Part shown: piece by piece, positions 18,501 through 25,782 of the stretch
Position numbering within the stretch: the first letter of the stretch is position 1
Layout of the letters: the number at the start of each line of letters is the position of its first letter
From: Porphyrobacter sp. SLTP
GTDB taxonomy: Bacteria > Pseudomonadota > Alphaproteobacteria > Sphingomonadales > Sphingomonadaceae
NCBI RefSeq assembly: GCF_009905735.1
Contig: NZ_JAAALE010000002.1
Span: 186,001 to 250,000, forward strand
Direction: 5' to 3'
Length of the DNA: 64,000 nucleotides
The notes under the pieces: generated by a model
Seen by the model: the letters and a program-made list of their open reading frames with translations, nothing else
Database searches by the model: none
What the model was told of the DNA's origin: nothing
Program-made: the position numbers and the translations under genes

Positions 18501-19165
18501 AGGACAAGATCCGCCGCTTCCTGAAGTTCGAGCTCGACCGCTATCTTGAAGGGCGCAAGGGCGATGTGCTGGACGAACAGCCGCTGATGCGGGTCGAGAA
18601 CCAGCAGCACATCCACTACCGCAAGGGCAGCGTCGTGATGTATCTGCTCCAGCACCGGCTGGGCGAGGACGCCGTGAACCGGGCGCTCGCGCGGCTGGTG
18701 GCGCGTTACAGGTTCAAACCCGCGCCCTATCCGCGCAGCCTCGATCTGATCGCCGAGCTGCGCAAGGAGGCCAAGACGCCTGAAGATCAGGCGCTGATCA
18801 CTGATCTGTTCGAAAAGATCACGATCTATGATCTGAAGGCGAAGGAAGCGGTGACGACCCAGCTCCCCGATCGCACCTATCGCACCCGTATCACCATCGA
18901 AGCGGCCAAGTTCACCGCGGACGGCAAGGGCAATGAACGCCCGGCACAGTTGGCCGAGAGCATCGAGGTTGGGGTCTTCACCGACCGGCCGGGGTCAGGC
19001 GCCTTTGCCAAGGCCAACGTGCTGTCGATGAAGCGCTATCCGATCCGCAGCGGCAAGCAGGTGATCGAGGTCGTGACCAAGGGCAAGCCGACCTTCGCGG
19101 GGATCGATCCCTACAACTTTTATATCGACCGAGATTCGGACGATAATCTGGTGCCGGTGACGTAA
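15569..19165 (+). CDS. ABC-2 permease fused to M1-type metallopeptidase
   Basis: 1198 residues. Two ABC-2-type permease halves (about 1-280 and 300-560, roughly six helices each) and a further helix near 575-590 lead into a large periplasmic M1-like domain (about 610-1198). Zinc site: HEFGH at 937-941 with Glu961 in LLSETLAQYSAL, 19 residues after the second His (canonical M1 is 18). The usual GxMEN exopeptidase motif is not evident at the expected place (IIEFPGYDSFAQAFAGTM). The fusion is a known architecture in Sphingomonadales and Bacteroidetes annotations, but its function is not established. The ATPase partner is 12 bp upstream. A GC-rich inverted repeat follows. Confidence 0.9.
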   Translation: MLTASIAAFEIRYQLKNPVFWVSALIFLLIGFGFAASENVSFGTPGSVHENSPYAVVFALGLLATFYLFVITSFVANAVVRDDATGFGPMIRATPVGRIAFLAGRFLGGLVIAIIGYLAVPLGIALGAAMPWVDPETVGPGGFMTYAWPFLIIAIPNLILSSALLFSLATITRSMLASYLGVLVLVMGYLVISVILSADPSYQDAIARYEPLGMGAIGEVSRYWTAAEMNTRLIPLEGNLLFNRVFVLVLSVLFLGIAAARFSMTERAPSRWRQRRLAKQAAKAAKAGDVAPRVLTAPVQRSFGAGHAMQSFWVRLKSEVLLVAKSPGLIVLLLIGLAFSAINLAFGQTTFGTPSYPLTADVITVVLGNMFLFSLIVAVFYGGELVWRERDVKIGEIVDATPVPAWAMFVPKILAIFLVLLAMSLVGMLTGIGYQLLKGAPSIDAGLYLSAFVVPQSIDLLLIAVLVVFFQVLSPNKYIGWGLFLVWFVARIFLSNLGYSNMLYNFGGTPGEPLSDMNGTGGFWVGGLIARAYWACFGVLLLVLSHWAWPRGTVVAVVPRLKGMARRMTAASGGIALAAVAGMIGTGWVIHQNIKVLNTYETADEAEARTAEYERKYLKFAALPRPVVTNVAFDVEIYPDERRMNVTGHYDLRNDSGVPITEVHVRQGDDAVEYKRLDIAGAKLASHDKRHFHRIYRFDTPLAPGATTRLDFTSRVWRRGFANSGAATDIVDNGTFVNNSVFAPIIGMDQRGLLQDRTARRRQGLTDELRMAKLEDVKAQGENYVHSDWVNSRITISTAADQVPIAPGNKISDEVKGSRRIAVFQSPAPILNFFSVQSARYAVAEKQAGTVLLSVYHDPKHAWNVPAMLKAMETSLGYFERNFGPYQFGYARIIEFPGYDSFAQAFAGTMPYSESIGFAADVRDPETIDYVSYVTAHEFGHQYWAHQVVGGDMQGSTLLSETLAQYSALMVMKQLYGEDKIRRFLKFELDRYLEGRKGDVLDEQPLMRVENQQHIHYRKGSVVMYLLQHRLGEDAVNRALARLVARYRFKPAPYPRSLDLIAELRKEAKTPEDQALITDLFEKITIYDLKAKEAVTTQLPDRTYRTRITIEAAKFTADGKGNERPAQLAESIEVGVFTDRPGSGAFAKANVLSMKRYPIRSGKQVIEVVTKGKPTFAGIDPYNFYIDRDSDDNLVPVT

Positions 19166-19170
19166 CACTT

Positions 19171-19286
19171 CTCCCCCCTCCCCTTGCGGGAGGGGGTCGG
19201 GGGGAGGGGGCTTCCTCGGCAGAGGATATATGGCGAGGCTATCGGCCTCGACCCTTCCCCCAACCCCTCCCGCAAGGGGAGGGGAG
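19171..19286. repeat. long GC-rich inverted repeat between convergent genes
   Basis: Arms of about 35-40 bp (19171-19210 and 19252-19286) built on CTCCCCTCCCCTTGCGGGAG are complementary over most of their length. Each arm can also fold on itself around TTGC/GCAA. The middle carries a 40-bp AT-richer spacer. It could act as a bidirectional terminator between the fusion gene and sixA, and resembles palindromic intergenic repeats common in sphingomonads. Confidence 0.75.
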
Positions 19287-19296
19287 TTAAAGGGCT

Positions 19297-19836
19297 TTAG
19301 CTCTCCGGCCCCAGTTCCGGGTCAAAATCCCGCGGCCGGGCGAAGTGGACCAGTTCGGCGCAGTAGCGCTTCAGATCGGACCAGTGCTCGATATCGCATT
19401 CCAGCACGGCGTAGGCGGCGGTCGGGAATTTCACGACCGCTTCCTTGAACAGCGCGTTCTCCTTGCCCGGCGCGACCAGTTCCAGCAGCACGTCCTGCAA
19501 TCCCGGATTGTGGCCGGAAATGAGGATCGCTTTCGCCTCGTCGTCGCCGCTGCCGGCGTGGGCCTCGATTGTCTCCACGATGGTGTCGAAGCTGGCGAGG
19601 TAAAGCCGCTGGTCATAGATCACCGGCACATCGGGCAGCGCGCCTTCCAGCGTCAGCTTCACCCGCACCGCAGGCGAGGCGATCAGCCGGTCCCACTTCA
19701 CCCCGTGGTCGCGAATATGCTTGCCGATCAGTTCCGCGCCCTTCTTACCGCGCGCGTTCAGCCCGCGGTCGAAATCGCGCTGGGCGGTGTCGTCCCAGTC
19801 GGACTTGGCGTGGCGCAGAAGGCCGAGGATCTTCAT
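19297..19836 (-). CDS. SixA-like phosphohistidine phosphatase
   Basis: 179-residue histidine-phosphatase-superfamily protein. It starts MKILGLLRHAKSDWDD (phospho-acceptor His in RHAKS) and has RLIASPAVR, a downstream acidic segment (DQRLYLAS) and SGHNPGLQDV with the second catalytic His. This is the SixA pattern. E. coli SixA (161 aa) dephosphorylates phosphohistidine proteins such as NPr. The ATG overlaps the stop of the upstream helicase (ATGA at 19833-19836), so the two are translationally coupled. The physiological substrate is unknown. Confidence 0.85.
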   Translation of the reverse strand: MKILGLLRHAKSDWDDTAQRDFDRGLNARGKKGAELIGKHIRDHGVKWDRLIASPAVRVKLTLEGALPDVPVIYDQRLYLASFDTIVETIEAHAGSGDDEAKAILISGHNPGLQDVLLELVAPGKENALFKEAVVKFPTAAYAVLECDIEHWSDLKRYCAELVHFARPRDFDPELGPES

Positions 19837-22583
19837 GGCAGCAGGGCACCTTGCGCAAGGGACGTAGGATTGCCCACAACACCAGCCGCGAGGCGTTGTA
19901 AAGCCTGATCGAGCGTCACGCGCAGCACCGGGGTGCCGGGAGGGAAAGCTGACAGCAACCGTGACGGGAAGGCAGGGGAGAGCACAATGAAGTGCCCTGC
20001 ATCATCCTTGCTGCGGATCAACCGCCCAAAGGCCTGCGCCAGCTTGGCGCGGATGATGCGGTCGTCATAGGCCGAGCCGCCGCCTGCCAGCCTGCGCGCC
20101 TTGTGGAGGATATCGGGCCGTGGCCACGGCACCTGCTCCAGCACCACGCAGCGGAGCGAATGGCCGGGAACGTCCACCCCGTCCCGCAAGGCGTCGGTGC
20201 CGATCAGGCTGGCGCGCGGATCGTCGCGGAAGATATCGACCAGTGTGCCGGTGTCGATCGGGTCGACATGCTGGGCATAGACGGGGAGGCCCGCGCGGGC
20301 GAGGCGGTCGGCGATCCGTCCATGTACCGCGCGCAAGCGGCGGATGGCGGTGAACAGGCCCAGCACGCCGCCGCCCGAAGCCTCGATGATCCGGGCATAG
20401 GCACCTGCCAGCGCGGGCAGATCGCCCTTGGCAACGTCGGTGACGATCAGCACTTCGGCGCGGGTCGCATAGTCGAACGGGCTTTCGGCGGCCGAGAGCA
20501 GCGGCGTGCTTTCGACATGCGCCGCGCCCGAACGCTGGATCGCGCTGGCCCAGACGTCATCGCTTGGTGTGCGGTCGGTGAGAGTGGCGCTGGTCAGCAG
20601 CACGCCGTGCGCGGGTTCAAGCACCACGCGCGCAAAGGGCTTCATCGGATCTAGCCAGCGGCGGTGAATGGCGACATCGAACTCGCGCGCGTCGGAGCGG
20701 TCGACCGCCAGCCAATCGACGAAATCGGGGTCAGCCGGGCCGCCGAGCCGCGCCAGCAGCGCTTCCCACGCGCTGAGCAGATCAATCCGCCACGCCAATG
20801 CAAACCGCGCCCCTTCGATCCGCGCGCGCCCTTGGGCGTCGAGCCAGTCGGGCGGTTCGGCCAGAATTGCCTCCAACCGTCCGCCCAGCCGGATCAGCGG
20901 CACCCGGATGCTGGCGAGCGCTTCGGCGGCTTTGCTGGCAGCCTCGATCACTTCGCCCGGCAGGCCCGCCGCCTCGGTCTCGATCCCGTAGCCTGCGTCA
21001 ATCCCGCCGCTTTCGTCGCGGGCATAGGTGGCGGTGCGCACGGCGGCGAGCAGGGCTTCGACCGGGCCGAAGGGCGCGTTTTCGGCAAGGCGTTGCAGCC
21101 ACCCGTCGCTGGGGAGCAATTGCCCGGCCTTGCACGCGGCGGCGATGGCTTCGGCCCCGGCCTCGTCATAGCTGGCAATATCGGCGAGCCGTGCGGCCAG
21201 CCCCCGCCTGCGTCCGCGCGCCTCGCGTTCGGGGCCGATGATCCACCGGCGCAGTTCGATGGTTTCCTGCCCGCTCAGCGTGGCGGCGAAGGTCGAATCC
21301 GCCGCGTCGAATACATGGTGCCCTTCGTCGAAGATCAGCCGCGTCGGGCGCTGGTTCGGATCGCGCGCGCGCGCAGCGTTGACCATCACCAAGGCGTGAT
21401 TGGCGATCACCAGATCGGCCTGCGCTGAATCCCGCGCGGCGCGTTCGATGAAACACTTCCGGTAATGCGGGCACCCGGCATAGATGCATTCTCCGCGCTG
21501 GTCGGTGAGCGCCGCGATCCCCCGCTTGCGGAACAGCGTGCCGAGCCAGCCCGGCAGGTCGCCGCCCACCATGTCCCCGTCACGGGTGAAAGCGCCCCAG
21601 CGCGCCACCAACTGCGCGAGGATCGCTGCCCGGCCTGCGAACCCGCCTTGCAGCGCGTCCTCCAGATTGAGCAGGCAGAGGTAATTCTCCCGCCCCTTGC
21701 GCACCACCACTGGTGGTGATCCGTCCGCACGCTTGGCAGGCCACGCCCGGCGGCTTTCGGCGCGCAGCTGGCGTTGCAGGTTCTTGGTGAAGGTCGACAC
21801 CCACACAGTACCGCCCGATTGCTCGGCCCAGAGCGAGGCGGGCGCGAGGTAGCCCAGCGTCTTGCCGATTCCGGTGCCCGCCTGCGCCAGCCCGAGATGC
21901 GGGCGGCCTTCGCGCAACCGCGGGGCGAAGATGCGCGCGGCGTCCTTGGCATAGGCGCGTTGACCTTCGCGCTGTTCGGCGCCGTCACCCGTCAGCCGCG
22001 CCAGCTGTGCCTCCACCGCAGGCGGGGTCAGTTCCACCTGGCGCGGGGCCGGGCGCTCGCCCGCTTCTTCCCATTCGGGCAGCTTGGCGAACAGCCAGCG
22101 CTCGGCCTTTTCGGGTTTGGCGATGTGCGGCCGCAGCACCTGCGCCCACGGCCAGCGCAAGCGCTCCAGCGATTGCACCGCGCTCCACGCGCCTTCGCGC
22201 TCGAACCATTCGGGGTCCTGACACGCCGCAATCAGCGCGCCGGCCGCCAGCTGGAGCATTTCCGGCACGGCCGCATCGTTCTCCGGCACCGGCAGGCCCA
22301 ACGCTTCGGCCAACCCGCGCGGGGTCGGCACGCAGAAACGGGCGGGGTGGATGAAGGCGAAAGCCTCCAGCAGATCGAGGCCCGACAGGTCAGGATATCC
22401 CAACCGGCTCGCCACCAGCGGCGCGTTGAGCATCAGCACCGGCGTATCGGCGGCGGCCATGATCGCATCGCCCTTCGACACCGCGTTGGTGCGCCCGTCG
22501 GCTGCACGCAGCCAATGACCGCCGTGGCTGGCATGGAGCGCCGGCAAGGGCAGAGCGTCGGGCAGGGTAAAGGGAGAGGTCAC
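19833..22583 (-). CDS. DinG/XPD-type ATP-dependent DNA helicase
   Basis: 916-residue superfamily 2 helicase. Residues 1-195 form an N-terminal region without a domain I recognise. Then come Walker A AGTGIGKTLG (about 235-244), a four-Cys iron-sulfur site (YLC, GECIYAGC and YRKC), DEGHHVFDAAD (DEAH-like box) and the C-terminal helicase lobe ending in QAFGRLIRSKDDAGHF. DinG-like enzymes unwind 5'-3' and resolve D-loops, R-loops or G-quadruplexes during repair. Its stop overlaps sixA's start. Divergent from lysS across a 291-bp spacer holding two palindromes. Confidence 0.9.
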   Translation of the reverse strand: MTSPFTLPDALPLPALHASHGGHWLRAADGRTNAVSKGDAIMAAADTPVLMLNAPLVASRLGYPDLSGLDLLEAFAFIHPARFCVPTPRGLAEALGLPVPENDAAVPEMLQLAAGALIAACQDPEWFEREGAWSAVQSLERLRWPWAQVLRPHIAKPEKAERWLFAKLPEWEEAGERPAPRQVELTPPAVEAQLARLTGDGAEQREGQRAYAKDAARIFAPRLREGRPHLGLAQAGTGIGKTLGYLAPASLWAEQSGGTVWVSTFTKNLQRQLRAESRRAWPAKRADGSPPVVVRKGRENYLCLLNLEDALQGGFAGRAAILAQLVARWGAFTRDGDMVGGDLPGWLGTLFRKRGIAALTDQRGECIYAGCPHYRKCFIERAARDSAQADLVIANHALVMVNAARARDPNQRPTRLIFDEGHHVFDAADSTFAATLSGQETIELRRWIIGPEREARGRRRGLAARLADIASYDEAGAEAIAAACKAGQLLPSDGWLQRLAENAPFGPVEALLAAVRTATYARDESGGIDAGYGIETEAAGLPGEVIEAASKAAEALASIRVPLIRLGGRLEAILAEPPDWLDAQGRARIEGARFALAWRIDLLSAWEALLARLGGPADPDFVDWLAVDRSDAREFDVAIHRRWLDPMKPFARVVLEPAHGVLLTSATLTDRTPSDDVWASAIQRSGAAHVESTPLLSAAESPFDYATRAEVLIVTDVAKGDLPALAGAYARIIEASGGGVLGLFTAIRRLRAVHGRIADRLARAGLPVYAQHVDPIDTGTLVDIFRDDPRASLIGTDALRDGVDVPGHSLRCVVLEQVPWPRPDILHKARRLAGGGSAYDDRIIRAKLAQAFGRLIRSKDDAGHFIVLSPAFPSRLLSAFPPGTPVLRVTLDQALQRLAAGVVGNPTSLAQGALLP

Positions 22584-22698
22584 AGTGCCTTAAATGGGCG
22601 AGCGACCGTCACTTGTAAACGCAAGGTGCGCCTGCTGTGCCCCGCCGGGTGTCCTACAGGGCGGCGGCGGGCTACAGAAACGAAAATGGCGGGCGATG

Positions 22699-22717
22699 AT
22701 GCGGCAACATGCCGCAT
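22699..22717. promoter_or_regulatory. perfect 19-bp palindrome, operator-like
   Basis: ATGCGGCA-ACA-TGCCGCAT: two perfect 8-bp arms around 3 bp, upstream of the AT-rich core of the dinG-lysS spacer. The size and spacing suit a dimeric regulator. No cognate regulator is identifiable. Confidence 0.5.
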
Positions 22718-22789
22718 TTCCCCCTGTCCGTCCGCGACCGGTTTTCGAGTATAAAGCTATGATAGAAAACAGAAATATCGGTTTTTACC

Positions 22790-22819
22790 AAGGTGACAGG
22801 GTGTAACCTTTGTCACCTT
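22790..22819. promoter_or_regulatory. inverted repeat ahead of lysS
   Basis: AAGGTGACA (22790-22798) and TGTCACCTT (22811-22819) are perfect 9-bp arms 12 bp apart. A third half-like copy, TGTAACC, lies between them and gives an alternative dyad at 22792-22808. It is 56 bp before the lysS ATG and could be an operator or a hairpin in the lysS leader. Confidence 0.5.
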
Positions 22820-22874
22820 TCCGCCGCCCATTCCGCTTGCAAGCCTTTGCTCTATCCCTAATAGCCGCCCCACT

Positions 22875-24491
22875 ATGACCATCACGCCCGAAGCCCTTAT
22901 CGCCGCCGCACAGAACTCCAAGGCCTGGCCGTTTCAGGAGGCCCAACGCCTTGCCAAGCGCTATCCGGAAGGCAAGCCCGGCGGCGTGCTGTTCGAGACC
23001 GGCTATGGCCCCTCGGGCCTGCCGCATATCGGGACGTTTCAGGAAGTGCTGCGCACCACGCTGGTGCGGCGCGCCTATGAGGCGCTGACGGGCGGCGCTG
23101 CAACGCGGCTGGTCGCGTTCTCCGATGACATGGACGGGTTGCGCAAGGTGCCGGACAATGTGCCGAACCGTGCCATGCTGACCGAACATCTCGGCAAGCC
23201 GCTGTCGCGCATCCCCGATCCGTTCGAAAAGTTCGAAAGCTTCGCCGCGCACAACAACGCGATGCTGCGCGACTTCCTCGACCGCTTCGGGTTCGAATAT
23301 GAATTCGTCAGTTCGTCCGATTGCTACAATGGCGGCAAGTTCGATGAGGCTCTGAAGGGCGTGCTCGCCAATTTTGGCGCTATCCTCGACATCATGCTGC
23401 CCACGCTGGGCGAGGAACGCCGCCGCACCTATTCGCCGGTCATGCCGATTTCGCCGACCACCGGCGCGGTGTTGCAGGTGCCGGTCGAGGTGGTGGACGC
23501 CGCCGCCGGGATCATCCGCTTCACCGATGAAGACGGCAGCACCGTCGAACAATCGGCCCTGGGCGGCATGGCCAAGTGCCAGTGGAAGGTCGATTGGGCG
23601 ATGCGCTGGGTCGCGCTGGGCGTCGATTACGAAATGTACGGCAAGGACCTGACCGACTCCGGCATCCAGTCGGGCAAGATCGCCCGCGTGCTCGGCGGCA
23701 CCAAGCCCGAAGGCCTGATCTACGAGCTGTTCCTTGACGGGAAGGGCGAGAAGATCTCCAAGTCCAAGGGCAATGGCCTCTCGATCGAGGAGTGGTTGCA
23801 ATATGGCAGCGAGGAGAGCCTCGGCCATTACATCTTCGCCAATCCCAAGAGCGCCAAGCAGCTGCATGCCGGTGTGATCCCCAAGGCGGTGGATGATTAC
23901 TGGCAGTTCCGCAGCGCCTTGCCGGGGCAGGAAATCGACAAGCAGCTGGGCAACCCGGTGTGGCACCTGCTGCGCGCGAACCAGTCTTTCGCCGGCGCGG
24001 AAGCTCCCGGCGCGGGCGATACGCTGCCGGTGCCGTTCAGCCTGCTCTTGAACCTTGTGGGCGTGCTCGGTGCGGGCGCGACGCGGGAGGCGGTGTGGTC
24101 TTACCTCGGCAATTACGTCGAGGGTGCCGATCCGGCGGCGCACCCGGCGCTCGATGGGCTGGTGGGCAAGGCGCTCGCCTATAACCGCGATTTCGTCGCG
24201 CCCACGCTGGCCAAGCGCGCGCCGGTCGGCGGCGAGGTGGGGGCCTTGCACGCGCTCGACGCGGCGCTGGCCGAGGCTGATCCCGCCACCAGCGCGGAAG
24301 ACCTGCAAACCATCGTCTACGAGATCGGCAAGATCGAGGAGTTCGGCTTTGCAAGCCTGCGTGACTGGTTCAAGGCGCTCTACGAGACCCTGCTCGGATC
24401 GGAACAAGGCCCGCGCATGGGGAGCTTCATCGCGCTTTACGGCATTGCGCCGACCCGACAGCTTATTGCCGAGGCGCTGGCAAAGGCATGA
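22875..24491 (+). CDS. lysS: lysyl-tRNA synthetase, class I
   Basis: 538-residue class I LysRS (the archaeal/alphaproteobacterial type, unrelated in fold to E. coli LysS). It charges tRNA-Lys. The HIGH-like motif is PHIGTF (His51) and the KMSKS-like motif is KISKSKGNG (293-301). The N-terminal WPFQEAQRLAKRYP and SDDMDGLRKVP are family hallmarks. The C-terminal alpha-helical anticodon cage runs from about 380. Normal length. The last codons overlap the DUF1003 start (ATGA). Two dyads lie in the upstream spacer. Confidence 0.95.
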   Translation: MTITPEALIAAAQNSKAWPFQEAQRLAKRYPEGKPGGVLFETGYGPSGLPHIGTFQEVLRTTLVRRAYEALTGGAATRLVAFSDDMDGLRKVPDNVPNRAMLTEHLGKPLSRIPDPFEKFESFAAHNNAMLRDFLDRFGFEYEFVSSSDCYNGGKFDEALKGVLANFGAILDIMLPTLGEERRRTYSPVMPISPTTGAVLQVPVEVVDAAAGIIRFTDEDGSTVEQSALGGMAKCQWKVDWAMRWVALGVDYEMYGKDLTDSGIQSGKIARVLGGTKPEGLIYELFLDGKGEKISKSKGNGLSIEEWLQYGSEESLGHYIFANPKSAKQLHAGVIPKAVDDYWQFRSALPGQEIDKQLGNPVWHLLRANQSFAGAEAPGAGDTLPVPFSLLLNLVGVLGAGATREAVWSYLGNYVEGADPAAHPALDGLVGKALAYNRDFVAPTLAKRAPVGGEVGALHALDAALAEADPATSAEDLQTIVYEIGKIEEFGFASLRDWFKALYETLLGSEQGPRMGSFIALYGIAPTRQLIAEALAKA

Positions 24492-25021
24492 GGCGCGAGG
24501 CCGATCCGCACCAGCTTGCGCGCGACCTGCTGGGCCGCGAGTTCGATGATCTGGAGGCGGACGAACAGCGCGTTTTGCGGCGGGTCGCCTCCGGCAGCTT
24601 CACGGGCCGCGATGCCGATGAACTGGCGCAGGGTCATGACACCTGGAGCGACCGGCTGGCAGACCGGGTTGCCGCCGTGGGGGGCAGCTGGGGCTTCATC
24701 ATCGGATTCGGCGTGGTGCTGGTTCTGTGGACCACGCTCAACAGCGGGGCCTTGGAGCTGATGGGGGTGCAGCCGTTCGATGCTTACCCCTTCATCTTCC
24801 TCAACCTGATCCTGTCGATGCTGGCTGCGGTGCAGGCGCCGATCATTCTGATGAGCCAGAACCGGCAAGCCCGCAAAGACCGCATCACCGCGCGCCACGA
24901 TTACGAAGTGAACCTGCGCACGCAGCTGGAAATCCTGCGGCTGGCCCACCGGGTGGAGAAGCTGGCGCAGGCGGCGCACGCCGAGCGCAAGGAAGCCGCT
25001 GAAGTCGCGCCGAAGGATTGA
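24488..25021 (+). CDS. DUF1003 membrane protein
   Basis: 177 residues. It has a charged N-terminal region (REFDDLEADEQRVLRRVASG), two hydrophobic helices (about 64-85 and 98-118, around FIIGFGVVLVLWTTLN and FIFLNLILSMLAAVQAP), the DUF1003 hallmark PIILMSQNRQARKDR with following HDYEVNLRTQLEIL, and a charged C-terminal helix. Function unknown in the literature I know. It begins inside the lysS stop codon region (ATGA), so expression is tied to LysRS. It converges on the 2OG oxygenase gene, leaving 17 bp. Confidence 0.88.
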   Translation: MRREADPHQLARDLLGREFDDLEADEQRVLRRVASGSFTGRDADELAQGHDTWSDRLADRVAAVGGSWGFIIGFGVVLVLWTTLNSGALELMGVQPFDAYPFIFLNLILSMLAAVQAPIILMSQNRQARKDRITARHDYEVNLRTQLEILRLAHRVEKLAQAAHAERKEAAEVAPKD

Positions 25022-25038
25022 GCGCTCCGGAGGGTTTC

Positions 25039-25701
25039 CTACCGCCACGCGCGGGTGCGATACCACTTGGTGATGATGTATTTCGCGCCCCGCTCCACAG
25101 GCAACCCGGCATGAAGCGTCGCTTCGTTGGGGCAGCCATCGGGCAGGGCGTTGTTCCACAGCAGGAGCACACCCGGCTTGGGCTCGATCTGGATGCCAAG
25201 CGCGGTGAAGGCGGTCGCCCCGCCAGCCTCGACCGCGTTGAGATAGGCCATCGCCGTCCACGACCGCTGTCCGCCGCGCGCCTTTTCCTGCGGCCAATAG
25301 CCTTCGGTCACGTAGAACCAGTCATTATGCGGCTTGAACTGCTGGCCCGGGAAGTAACGCTGACCCTGCACCGGCTCACCGATCGCAGCCTCGACGCCGA
25401 GCAGATCGTCGATCCGCTGCGAGATGGCGGCCACCAAGGGATCTCGCGGATCAAGATCGCCCGAATAGGAGGTGCGAAATCCGCTCGCGTAGTCCAGCTC
25501 ATGCAGTGCCGAGGGCCGCGCGACCGCGTCGATCATGGCGCAGAGCCGGGTACATTCATCCGCGCTAAGGAAGTCACCGATGGCGAACAACTCGACCGGT
25601 TCGGCGGGCACCCGGTAGACAGCCGGATTGTCCGCCAACCGCCCGCGCACCAGTTCGCCGAGGCGGGCGAGGGCGTTCTGGTCAGGCACGGACGCGGTCA
25701 T
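25039..25701 (-). CDS. 2OG-Fe(II) oxygenase, prolyl 4-hydroxylase-like
   Basis: 220-residue double-stranded beta-helix dioxygenase that uses 2-oxoglutarate, O2 and Fe(II). The iron ligands are seen as FKPHNDWF (HxD) and the distal His in ATLHAGLPVERG; the 2OG-binding basic residue is in KYIITKWYRTRAW. P4Hc-type members hydroxylate proline in proteins or related substrates. The frame opens further to a TTG at 25731, but that lies inside a transcription terminator. ATG 25701 is therefore the sensible start. Confidence 0.85.
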   Translation of the reverse strand: MTASVPDQNALARLGELVRGRLADNPAVYRVPAEPVELFAIGDFLSADECTRLCAMIDAVARPSALHELDYASGFRTSYSGDLDPRDPLVAAISQRIDDLLGVEAAIGEPVQGQRYFPGQQFKPHNDWFYVTEGYWPQEKARGGQRSWTAMAYLNAVEAGGATAFTALGIQIEPKPGVLLLWNNALPDGCPNEATLHAGLPVERGAKYIITKWYRTRAWR

Positions 25702-25729
25702 CACCGCCGGGTAGCAAGCCGGCTTCCGC

Positions 25730-25763
25730 AAAAAAAGCCCCGCCGGATCGCTCCGACGGGGCT
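25730..25763 (-). terminator. rho-independent terminator of the RcnB-like gene
   Basis: On the minus strand a 12-bp stem with one mismatch (25752-25763 pairing with 25736-25747), a 4-nt loop and then seven U residues. It sits 20 bp after the RcnB-like stop and separates it from the oxygenase gene. Confidence 0.85.
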
Positions 25764-25782
25764 CGTTTTCGTCTCTGACAAC

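Larger units (their letters stand above)
22584..22874. other. divergent intergenic region dinG-lysS
   Basis: 291 bp between two divergent starts. A short open frame (22594-22806) has no ribosome site or recognisable product and is rejected. The AT-rich core (about 22740-22785) should hold promoters; TATGAT at 22758-22763 could be a -10 for lysS, but no good -35 is seen. Two dyads are listed separately. Confidence 0.5.

Noticed and set aside
22594..22806. 70-codon frame in the dinG-lysS spacer
   Set aside because: No ribosome-binding site, no domain, and it runs through the regulatory dyads.
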